The translations under genes were made by a program, and so were the position numbers. From Ecdyonurus torrentis (taxonomy: Eukaryota > Arthropoda > Insecta > Ephemeroptera > Heptageniidae), in contig CASGGR010000034.1 of the NCBI GenBank assembly GCA_949318235.1, forward strand, positions 186,001 to 250,000: 64,000 nucleotides of DNA, in the 5' to 3' direction. Shown here piece by piece: positions 14,201 to 25,291 of this stretch. Position 1 is the first letter of the stretch. Each line of letters opens with the position of its first letter. Below the pieces are notes generated by a model that had not been told where the DNA came from, made no database searches, and was given only the letters and a program-made list of their open reading frames with translations.

Positions 14201-15040
14201 AAAACTGAGAAAAATAATTTTTCCAAAAAAATTGTGTTTTTCAGATTCTGAAAACGATTTTTGATGATATCTCAGAAACTAATAATGCTACAGACTTACG
14301 GTTTGTACTGAAATGTATCATTTTGAAATGTCTTATGAAAAGTTTATTACACTTTAGTCGCAAAAAATAAAACTTTCTCAGTTTTTGAGAATTTTCGTAT
14401 TTTCTTACCGAAGTCTATAGCATTGTAGCCCATATGAAGAAAAAAAAAGTTTGTAACTCGAGTTCTAATTGAGATGCAAAGTTGTGGTTTTGAAATAAAG
14501 TGATGCAAAACGCTCTTTAGTTTTAAATTCACCTCTAGAAACAAAACTGAGAAAAATAATTTTTCCAAAAAAATTGTGTTTTTCAGATTCTGAAAACGAT
14601 TTTTGATGATATCTCAGAAACTAATAATGCTACAGACTTACGGTTTAAACTGAAATGTATCACTTTGAAATGTCTTATGAAAAGTTTATTACACTTTAGT
14701 CGCAACAAATAAAACTTTCTCAGTTTTTGAGAATTTTTGTATTTTCTTACCGGAGTCTATAGCATTGTAGCCCATATGAAGAAGAAAAAAGTTTCTAACT
14801 CGAGTTCTAATTGAGATGGAAAGTTGCGGTTTTGAAATAAAGTGATGCAAAACGCTCTATAATACTAAATTCACCTCTAGAATTAAAATTGAGAAAAATA
14901 ATTTTTCCAAAAAAATTGTGTTTTTCAGATTCTGAAAACGATTTTTAATGATATCTCAGAAACTAATAATGCTACAGACTTACGGTTTGTACTGAAATGT
15001 ATCACTTTGAAATGTCTTATGAAAAGTTTATTACACTTTA
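11280..15040. repeat. Eleven-monomer higher-order repeat, copy 2 (3,761 bp)
   Basis: Second copy of the 3,761-bp unit. Isolated differences from copy 1 include 'tgtatcaatttg' near 11580 and 'cttccggtt' near 11904. The match stops at 15041, where a B monomer stands where copy 1 is followed by an A monomer. Near identity over 3.7 kb implies a recent duplication or active homogenisation, provided the assembly is right. Confidence 0.85.
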
Positions 15041-16066
15041 GTCGCAAAAAATAAAACTTTCTCAGTTTTTGAGAATTTTCGTATTTTCTTACCGAAGTCT
15101 ATAGCATTGTAGCCCATATGAAGAAAAAAAAAGTTTGTAACTCGAGTTCTAATTGAGATGGAAAGTTGCGGTTTTGAAATAAAGTGATGCAAAACATTCT
15201 ATAGTACTAAATTCACCTCTAGAAACAAAATTGAGAAAAAAAAGTTTTCCAAAAAAATTGTGTTTTTCAGATTCTGAAAACATTTTTTGATGATATCTCA
15301 GAAACTAATAATGCTACAGACTTACGGTTTGTACTGAAATGTATCACTTTGAAATGTCTTATGAAAAGTTTATTACACTTTAGTCGCAAAAAATAAAACT
15401 TTCTCAGTTTTTGAGAATTTTTGTATTTTCTTACCGGAGTCTATAGCATTGTAGCCCATATGAAGAAGAAAAAAGTTTCTAACTCGAGTTCTAATTGAGA
15501 TGGAAAGTTGCGGTTTTGAAATAAAGTGATGCAAAACATTCTATAGTACTAAATTCACCTCTAGAAACAAAATTGAGAAAAAAAAATTTTCCAAAAAAAT
15601 TGTGTTTTTCAGATTCTGAAAACATTTTTTGATGATATCTCAGAAACTAATAATGCTACAGACTTACGGTTTGTACTGAAATGTATTACTTTGAAATGTC
15701 TTATGAAAAGTTTATTACACTTTAGTCGCAAAAAAATAAAACTTTCTCAGTTTTTGAGAATTTTCGTATTTTCTTACCGAAGTCTATAGCATTGTAGCCC
15801 ATATGAAGAAAAAAAAGTTTGTAACTCGAGTTCTAATTGAGATGGAAAGTTGTGGTTTTGAAATAAAGTGATGCAAAACATTCTATAGTACTAAATTCAC
15901 CTCTAGAAACAAAATTGAGATAAAAAAATTTTCCAAAAAAATTGTGTTTTTCAGATTCTGAAAACAATTTTTGATGATATCTCAGAAACTAATAATGCTA
16001 CAGACTTACGGTTTGTACTGAAATGTATCACTTTGAAATGTCTTATGAAAAGTTTATTACACTTTA
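15041..16066. repeat. Three Sat342 monomers of mixed subtype
   Basis: A transitional stretch between higher-order blocks. The middle monomer (from about 15383) combines a B-type start ('caaaaaataaaac') with an A-type middle ('ttgtattttcttaccggag', 'gaagaagaaaaaag', 'tttctaac') and a B-type end ('cattctatag'). It therefore looks like a recombinant of the two monomer types. Nothing else was found. Confidence 0.7.
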
Positions 16067-17775
16067 GTCGCAAAAAATAAAACTTTCTCAGTTTTTAAAA
16101 ATTTTCGTATTTTCTTACCGAAGTCTATAGCATTGTAGCCCATATGAAGAAAAAAAAAGTTTCTAACTCGAGTTCTAATTGAGATGGAAAGTTGTGGTTT
16201 TGAAATAAAGTGATGCAAAACATTCTATAGTACTAAATTCACCTCTAGAAATAAAATTGAGAAAAAAAAAAATTTCCAAAAAAATTGTGTTTTTCAGATT
16301 CTGAAAACAATTTTGATAATATCTCAGAAACTAATAATGCTACAGACTTACGGTTTGTTCTGAAATGTATCACTTTGAAATGTCTTATGAAAAGTTTATT
16401 ACACTTTAGTCGCAAAAAATAAAAATTTCTCAGTTTTTGAGAATTTTCGTATTTTCTTACCGAAGTCTATAGCATTGTAGCCAATATGAAGAAAAAAAAA
16501 GTTTGTAACTCGAGTTCTAATTGAGATGGAAAGTTGTGGTTTTGAAATAAAGTGATGCAAAACATTCTATAGTACTAAATTCACCTCTAGAAACAAAATT
16601 GAGAAAAATAATTTTTCCAAAAAAATTGTGTTTTTCAGATTCTGAAAACGATTTTTAATGATATCTCAGAAACTAATAATGCTACAGACTTACGGTTTGT
16701 ACTGAAATGTATCACTTTGAAATGTCTTATGAAAAGTTTATTACACTTTAGTCGCAAAAAATAAAACTTTCTCAGTTTTTGAGAATTTTCGTATTTTCTT
16801 ACCGAAGTCTATAGCATTGTAGCCCATATGAAGAAAAAAAAAGTTTGTAACTCGAGTTCTAATTGAGATGCAAAGTTGTGGTTTTGAAATAAAGTGATGC
16901 AAAACATTCTATAGTACTAAATTCACCTCTAGAAACAAAATTGAGAAAAAAAAATTTTCCAAAAAAATTGTGTTTTTCAGATTCTGAAAACAATTTTTGA
17001 TGATATCTCAGAAACTAATAATGCTACAGACTTACGGTTTGTACTGAAATGTATCACTTTGAAATGTCTTATAAAAAGTTTATTACACTTTAGTCGCAAC
17101 AAATAAAACTTTCTCAGTTTTTGAGAATTTTTGTATTTTCTTACCGGAGTCTATAGCATTGTAGCCCATATGAAGAAGAAAATAGTTTCTAACTCGAGTT
17201 CTAATTGAGATGGAAAGTTGCGGTTTTGAAATAAAGTGATGCAAAACGCTCTATAATACTAAATTCACCTCTAGAATTAAAATTGAGAAAAATAATTTTT
17301 CCAAAAAAATTGTGTTTTTCAGATTCTGAAAACAATTTTGATAATATCTCAGAAACTAATAATGCTACAGACTTACGGTTTGTTCTGAAATGTATCACTT
17401 TGAAATGTCTTATGAAAAGTTTATTACACTTTAGTCGCAAAAAATAAAACTTTCTCAGTTTTTGAGAATTTTCGTATTTTCTTACCGAAGTCTATAGCAT
17501 TGTAGCCAATATGAAGAAAAAAAAAGTTTGTAACTCGAGTTCTAATTGAGATGGAAAGTTGTGGTTTTGAAATAAAGTGATGCAAAACATTCTATAGTAC
17601 TAAATTCACCTCTAGAAACAAAATTGAGAAAAATAATTTTTCCAAAAAAATTGTGTTTTTCAGATTCGGAAAAAGATTTTTGATGATATCTCAGAAACTA
17701 ATAATGCTACAGACTTACGGTTCAAACTGAAATGTATCACTTTGAAATGTCTTATGAAAAGTTTATTACACTTTA
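16067..17775. repeat. Five-monomer higher-order repeat (1,709 bp), copy 1 of a second set
   Basis: Five Sat342 monomers matched by the next five with an offset of 1,709-1,710. Shared rare markers are 'aaaaatttctcag' instead of 'aaaactttctcag' (near 16421 and 18131), 'gaagaagaaaatag' (near 17175 and 18885) and 'cttataaaaag' or 'cttataaaaat' (near 17070 and 18780). The first monomer is imperfectly matched ('gcccatatg' here, 'gccaatatg' in copy 2). Confidence 0.75.
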
Positions 17776-19485
17776 GTCGCAAAAAATAAAACTTTCTCAG
17801 TTTTTGAGAATTTTCGTATTTTCTTACCGAAGTCTATAGCATTGTAGCCAATATGAAGAAAAAAAAAGTTTGTAACTCGAGTTCTAATTGAGATGGAAAG
17901 TTGTGGTTTTGAAATAAAGTGATGCAAAACATTCTATAGTACTAAATTCACCTCTAGAAATAAAATTGAGAAAAAAAAAAATTTCCAAAAAAATTGTGTT
18001 TTTCAGATTCTGAAAACAATTTTGATAATATCTCAGAAACTAATAATGCTACAGACTTACGGTTTGTTCTGAAATGTATCACTTTGAAATGTCTTATGAA
18101 AAGTTTATTACACTTTAGTCGCAAAAAATAAAAATTTCTCAGTTTTTGAGAATTTTCGTATTTTCTTACCGAAGTCTATAGCATTGTAGCCAATATGAAG
18201 AAAAAAAAAGTTTGTAACTCGAGTTCTAATTGAGATGGAAAGTTGTGGTTTTGAAATAAAGTGATGCAAAACATTCTATAGTACTAAATTCACCTCTAGA
18301 AACAAAATTGAGAAAAATAATTTTTCCAAAAAAATTGTGTTTTTCAGATTCTGAAAACGATTTTTAATGATATCTCAGAAACTAATAATGCTACAGACTT
18401 ACGGTTTGTACTGAAATGTATCACTTTGAAATGTCTTATGAAAAGTTTATTACACTTTAGTCGCAAAAAATAAAACTTTCTCAGTTTTTGAGAATTTTCG
18501 TATTTTCTTACCGAAGTCTATAGCATTGTAGCCCATATGAAGAAAAAAAAAGTTTGTAACTCGAGTTCTAATTGAGATGCAAAGTTGTGGTTTTGAAATA
18601 AAGTGATGCAAAACATTCTATAGTACTAAATTCACCTCTAGAAACAAAATTGAGAAAAAAAAAATTTTCCAAAAAAATTGTGTTTTTCAGATTCTGAAAA
18701 CAATTTTTGATGATATCTCAGAAACTAATAATGCTACAGACTTACGGTTTGTACTGAAATGTATCACTTTGAAATGTCTTATAAAAATTTTATTACACTT
18801 TAGTCGCAACAAATAAAACTTTCTCAGTTTTTGAGAATTTTTGTATTTTCTTACCGGAGTCTATAGCATTGTAGCCCATATGAAGAAGAAAATAGTTTCT
18901 AACTCGAGTTCTAATTGAGATGGAAAGTTGCGGTTTTGAAATAAAGTGATGCAAAACGCTCTATAATACTAAATTCACCTCTAGAATTAAAATTGAGAAA
19001 AATAATTTTTCCAAAAAAATTGTGTTTTTCAGATTCTGAAAACAATTTTGATAATATCTCAGAAACTAATAATGCTACAGACTTACGGTTTGTTCTGAAA
19101 TGTATCACTTTGAAATGTCTTATGAAAAGTTTATTACACTTTAGTCGCAAAAAATAAAACTTTCTCAGTTTTTGAGAATTTTCGTATTTTCTTACCGAAG
19201 TCTATAGCATTGTAGCCAATATGAAGAAAAAAAAAGTTTGTAACTCGAGTTCTAATTGAGATGGAAAGTTGTGGTTTTGAAATAAAGTGATGCAAAACAT
19301 TCTATAGTACTAAATTCACCTCTAGAAACAAAATTGAGAAAAATAATTTTTCCAAAAAAATTGTGTTTTTCAGATTCGGAAAAAGATTTTTGATGATATC
19401 TCAGAAACTAATAATGCTACAGACTTACGGTTCAAACTGAAATGTATCACTTTGAAATGTCTTATGAAAAGTTTATTACACTTTA
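17776..19485. repeat. Five-monomer higher-order repeat (1,710 bp), copy 2 of the second set
   Basis: Second copy, overlapping the start of the three-monomer series that begins at 18803. The last two monomers of this block, the 'gaagaagaaaatag' type and the 'cggaaaaagat' type, are then re-used as the first two monomers of each 1,025-bp unit. This shows successive, overlapping duplication events. Confidence 0.75.
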
Positions 19486-21877
19486 GTCGCAAAAAATAAA
19501 ACTTTCTCAGTTTTTGAGAATTTTCGTATTTTCTTACCGAAGTCTATAGCATTGTAGCCCATATGAAGAAAAAAAAAGTTTGTAACTCGAGTTCTAATTG
19601 AGATGCAAAGTTGTGGTTTTGAAATAAAGTGATGCAAAACATTCTATAGTACTAAATTCACCTCTAGAAACAAAATTGAGAAAAAAAAATTTTCCAAAAA
19701 AATTGTGTTTTTCAGATTCTGAAAACAATTTTTGATGATATCTCAGAAACTAATAATGCTACAGACTTACGGTTTGTACTGAAATGTATCACTTTGAAAT
19801 GTCTTATAAAAAGTTTATTACACTTTAGTCGCAACAAATAAAACTTTCTCAGTTTTTGAGAATTTTTGTATTTTCTTACCGGAGTCTATAGCATTGTAGC
19901 CCATATGAAGAAGAAAATAGTTTCTAACTCGAGTTCTAATTGAGATGGAAAGTTGCGGTTTTGAAATAAAGTGATGCAAAACGCTCTATAATACTAAATT
20001 CACCTCTAGAATTAAAATTGAGAAAAATAATTTTTCCAAAAAAATTGTGTTTTTCAGATTCTGAAAACAATTTTGATAATATCTCAGAAACTAATAATGC
20101 TACAGACTTACGGTTTGTTCTGAAATGTATCACTTTGAAATGTCTTATGAAAAGTTTATTACACTTTAGTCGCAAAAAATAAAACTTTCTCAGTTTTTGA
20201 GAATTTTCGTATTTTCTTACCGAAGTCTATAGCATTGTAGCCAATATGAAGAAAAAAAAAGTTTGTAACTCGAGTTCTAATTGAGATGGAAAGTTGTGGT
20301 TTTGAAATAAAGTGATGCAAAACATTCTATAGTACTAAATTCACCTCTAGAAACAAAATTGAGAAAAATAATTTTTCCAAAAAAATTGTGTTTTTCAGAT
20401 TCGGAAAAAGATTTTTGATGATATCTCAGAAACTAATAATGCTACAGACTTACGGTTCAAACTGAAATGTATCACTTTGAAATGTCTTATGAAAAGTTTA
20501 TTACACTTTAGTCGCAAAAAATAAAACTTTCTCAGTTTTTGAGAATTTTCGTATTTTCTTACCGAAGTCTATAGCATTGTAGCCCATATGAAGAAAAAAA
20601 AAGTTTGTAACTCGAGTTCTAATTGAGATGCAAAGTTGTGGTTTTGAAATAAAGTGATGCAAAACGCTCTTTAGTTTTAAATTAACCTCTAGAAACAAAA
20701 CTGAGAAAAATAATTTTTCCAAAAAAATTGTGTTTTTCAGATTCTGAAAACGATTTTTGATGATATCTCAGAAACTAATAATGCTACAGACTTGCGGTTT
20801 AAACTGAAATGTATCACTTTGAAATGTCTTATGAAAAGTTTATTACACTTTAGTCGCAACAAATAAAACTTTCTCAGTTTTTGAGAATTTTTGTATTTTC
20901 TTACCGGAGTCTATAGCATTGTAGCCCATATGAAGAAGAAAAAAGTTTCTAACTCGAGTTCTAATTGAGATGGAAAGTTGCGGTTTTGAAATAAAGTGAT
21001 GCAAAACGCTCTATAATACTAAATTCACCTCTAGAATTAAAATTGAGAAAAATAATTTTTCCAAAAAAATTGTGTTTTTCAGATTCTGAAAACAATTTTG
21101 ATAATATCTCAGAAACTAATAATGCTACAGACTTACGGTTTGTTCTGAAATGTATCACTTTGAAATGTCTTATGAAAAGTTTATTACACTTTAGTCGCAA
21201 AAAATAAAACTTTCTCAGTTTTTGAGAATTTTCGTATTTTCTTACCGAAGTCTATAGCATTGTAGCCAATATGAAGAAAAAAAAAGTTTGTAACTCGAGT
21301 TCTAATTGAGATGGAAAGTTGTGGTTTTGAAATAAAGTGATGCAAAACATTCTATAGTACTAAATTCACCTCTAGAAACAAAATTGAGAAAAATAATTTT
21401 TCCAAAAAAATTGTGTTTTTCAGATTCGGAAAAAGATTTTTGATGATATCTCAGAAACTAATAATGCTACAGACTTACGGTTCAAACTGAAATGTATCAC
21501 TTTGAAATGTCTTATGAAAAGTTTATTACACTTTAGTCGCAAAAAATAAAACTTTCTCAGTTTTTGAGAATTTTCGTATTTTCTTACCGAAGTCTATAGC
21601 ATTGTAGCCCATATGAAGAAAAAAAAAGTTTGTAACTCGAGTTCTAATTGAGATGCAAAGTTGTGGTTTTGAAATAAAGTGATGCAAAACGCTCTTTAGT
21701 TTTAAATTAACCTCTAGAAACAAAACTGAGAAAAATAATTTTTCCAAAAAAATTGTGTTTTTCAGATTCTGAAAACGATTTTTGATGATATCTCAGAAAC
21801 TAATAATGCTACAGACTTGCGGTTTAAACTGAAATGTATCACTTTGAAATGTCTTATGAAAAGTTTATTACACTTTA
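18803..21877. repeat. Three-monomer higher-order repeat, three tandem copies (3 x 1,025 bp)
   Basis: Three copies, at 18803-19827, 19828-20852 and 20853-21877, each start exactly 1,025 bases apart. Each has an A-type monomer with the 'gataatatc' deletion, a B monomer with 'gccaatatg' and 'cggaaaaagat', and a third monomer. The third monomer is of the 'cattctatag' subtype in copy 1 and of the 'gctctttagttttaaattaacc' subtype in copies 2 and 3. The 'gaagaagaaaatag' variant is present in copies 1 and 2 and lost in copy 3, so a relative order of events can be inferred. Confidence 0.85.
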
Positions 21878-23584
21878 GTCGCAACAAATAAAACTTTCTC
21901 AGTTTTTGAGAATTTTTGTATTTTCTTACCGGAGTCTATAGCATTGTAGCCCATATGAAGAAGAAAAAAGTTTCTAACTCGAGTTCTAATTGAGATGGAA
22001 AGTTGCGGTTTTGAAATAAAGTGATGCAAAACGCTCTATAATACTAAATTCACCTCTAGAATTAAAATTGAGAAAAATAATTTTTCCAAAAAAATTGTGT
22101 TTTTCAGATTCTGAAAACGATTTTTAATGATATCTCAGAAACTAATAATGCTACAGACTTACGGTTTGTACTGAAATGTATCACTTTGAAATGTCTTATG
22201 AAAAGTTTATTACACTTTAGTCGCAAAAAATAAAACTTTCTCAGTTTTTGAGAATTTTCGTATTTTCTTACCGAAGTCTATAGCATTGTAGCCCATATGA
22301 AGAAAAAAAAAGTTTGTAACTCGAGTTCTAATTGAGATGGAAAGTTGTGGTTTTGAAATAAAGTGATGCAAAACATTCTATAGTACTAAATTCACCTCTA
22401 GAAACAAAATTGAGAAAAAAAAATTTTCCAAAAAAATTGTGTTTTTCAGATTCTGAAAACAATTTTTGATGATATCTCAGAAACTAATAATGCTACAGAC
22501 TTACGGTTTGTACTGAAATGTATCACTTTGAAATGTCTTATGAAAAGTTTATCACACTTTAGTCGCAAAAAATAAAACTTTCTCAGTTTTTGAGAATTTT
22601 GGTATTTTCTTACCGAAGTCTATAGCATTGTAGCCCATATGAAGAAAAAAAAAGTTTGTAACTCGAGTTCTAATTGAGATGGAAAGTTGTGGTTTTGAAA
22701 TAAAGTGATGCAAAACCCTCTTTAGTTTTAAATTCACCTCTAGAAACAAAACTGAGAAAAATAATTTGTCCAAAAAAATTGTGTTTTTCAGATTCGGAAA
22801 ACGATTTTTGATGATATCTCAGAAACTAATAATGATACAGACTTACGGTTTAAACTGAAATGTATCACTTTGAAAGTCTTATAAAAAGTTTATTACACTT
22901 TAGTCGCAACAAATAAAACTTTCTCAGTTTTTGAGAATTTTCGTATTTTCTTACCGGAGTCTATAGCATTGTAGCCCATATGAAGAAGAAAAAAGTTTCT
23001 AACTCGAGTTCTAATTGAGATGGAAAGTTGCGGTTTTGAAATAAAGTGATGCAAAACGCTCTATAATACTAAATTCACCTCTAGAAACGAATTTGAGAAA
23101 AATAATTTTTCCAAAAAAATTTTGTTTTTCAGATTATGAAAACGATTTTTGATGATATCTCAGAAACTAATAATGCTACAAACTTACGGTTTGAACTGAA
23201 ATGTATCACTTTGAAATGTCTTATGAAAAGTTTATTACACTTTAGTCGCAAAAAATAAAACTTTCTCAGTTTTTGAGAATTTTCGAATTTTCTTACCGAA
23301 GTCTATAGCATTGTAGCCCATATGAAGAAAAAAAATGTGTAACTCGAGTTCTAATTGTGATGGAAAGTTGTGGTTTTGAAATAAAGTGATGCAAAACGCT
23401 CTATAACTTTAAATTCACCTCTAGAAACAAAACTGAAAAAAATAATTTTTCCAAAAAAATTGTGTTTTTCAGATTCTGAAAACGATTTTTGATAATATCT
23501 CAGAACATAATAATGCTACAGACTTACGGTTTGAACTGAAATGTATCACTTTTAAATGTCTCATGAAAAGTTTATTACACTTTA
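21878..23584. repeat. Five-monomer higher-order repeat (1,707 bp), copy 1 of a third set
   Basis: Five monomers repeated at an offset of 1,707. Shared rare markers are 'tttatcacac' (22550 and 24257), 'ttttggtattttc' (near 22599 and 24306), 'aaccctctttag', 'aataatgatacag', a one-base loss in 'tttgaaagtc' (near 22870 and 24577), 'gaaacgaatttgag', and a shortened 'gaagaaaaaaaatgtgtaac'. These monomers are more diverged from the others than those further left. Confidence 0.82.
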
Positions 23585-25291
23585 GTCGCAACAAATAAAA
23601 CTTTCTCAGTTTTTGAGAATTTTCGTATTTTCTTACCGGAGTCTATAGCATTGTAGCCCATATGAAGAAGAAAAAAGTTTCTAACTCGAGTTCTAATTGA
23701 GATGGAAAGTTGCGGTTTTGAAATAAAGTGATGCAAAACGCTCTATAATACTAAATTCACCTCTAGAATTAAAATTGAGAAAAATAATTTTTCCAAAAAA
23801 ATTGTGTTTTTCAGATTCTGAAAACGATTTTTAATGATATCTCAGAAACTAATAATGCTACAGACTTACGGTTTGTACTGAAATGTATCACTTTGAAATG
23901 TCTTATGAAAAGTTTATTACACTTTAGTCGCAAAAAATAAAACTTTCTCAGTTTTTGAGAATTTTCGTATTTTCTTACCGAAGTCTATAGCATTGTAGCC
24001 CATATGAAGAAAAAAAAAGTTTGTAACTCGAGTTCTAATTGAGATGGAAAGTTGTGGTTTTGAAATAAAGTGATGCAAAACATTCTATAGTACTAAATTC
24101 ACCTCTAGAAACAAAATTGAGAAAAAAAAATTTTCCAAAAAAATTGTGTTTTTCAGATTCTGAAAACAATTTTTGATGATATCTCAGAAACTAATAATGC
24201 TACAGACTTACGGTTTGTACTGAAATGTATCACTTTGAAATGTCTTATGAAAAGTTTATCACACTTTAGTCGCAAAAAATAAAACTTTCTCAGTTTTTGA
24301 GAATTTTGGTATTTTCTTACCGAAGTCTATAGCATTGTAGCCCATATGAAGAAAAAAAAAGTTTGTAACTCGAGTTCTAATTGAGATGGAAAGTTGTGGT
24401 TTTGAAATAAAGTGATGCAAAACCCTCTTTAGTTTTAAATTCACCTCTAGAAACAAAACTGAGAAAAATAATTTGTCCAAAAAAATTGTGTTTTTCAGAT
24501 TCGGAAAACGATTTTTGATGATATCTCAGAAACTAATAATGATACAGACTTACGGTTTAAACTGAAATGTATCACTTTGAAAGTCTTATAAAAAGTTTAT
24601 TACACTTTAGTCGCAACAAATAAAACTTTCTCAGTTTTTGAGAATTTTCGTATTTTCTTACCGGAGTCTATAGCATTGTAGCCCATATGAAGAAGAAAAA
24701 AGTTTCTAACTCGAGTTCTAATTGAGATGGAAAGTTGCGGTTTTGAAATAAAGTGATGCAAAACGCTCTATAATACTAAATTCACCTCTAGAAACGAATT
24801 TGAGAAAAATAATTTTTCCAAAAAAATTTTGTTTTTCAGATTATGAAAACGATTTTTGATGATATCTCAGAAACTAATAATGCTACAAACTTACGGTTTG
24901 AACTGAAATGTATCACTTTGAAATGTCTTATGAAAAGTTTATTACACTTTAGTCGCAAAAAATAAAACTTTCTCAGTTTTTGAGAATTTTCGAATTTTCT
25001 TACCGAAGTCTATAGCATTGTAGCCCATATGAAGAAAAAAAATGTGTAACTCGAGTTCTAATTGTGATGGAAAGTTGTGGTTTTGAAATAAAGTGATGCA
25101 AAACGCTCTATAACTTTAAATTCACCTCTAGAAACAAAACTGAAAAAAATAATTTTTCCAAAAAAATTGTGTTTTTCAGATTCTGAAAACGATTTTTGAT
25201 AATATCTCAGAACATAATAATGCTACAGACTTACGGTTTGAACTGAAATGTATCACTTTTAAATGTCTCATGAAAAGTTTATTACACTTTA
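23585..25291. repeat. Five-monomer higher-order repeat (1,707 bp), copy 2 of the third set
   Basis: Second copy of the preceding block. The first monomer differs slightly, with 'ttttcg' before 'tattttcttaccgg' where copy 1 has 'tttttg'. The fifth-monomer signature 'ctcagaacataataatgc' is present in both copies (near 23500 and 25207) and appears again near 27937 and 34423, which links this block to the next ones. Confidence 0.82.
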
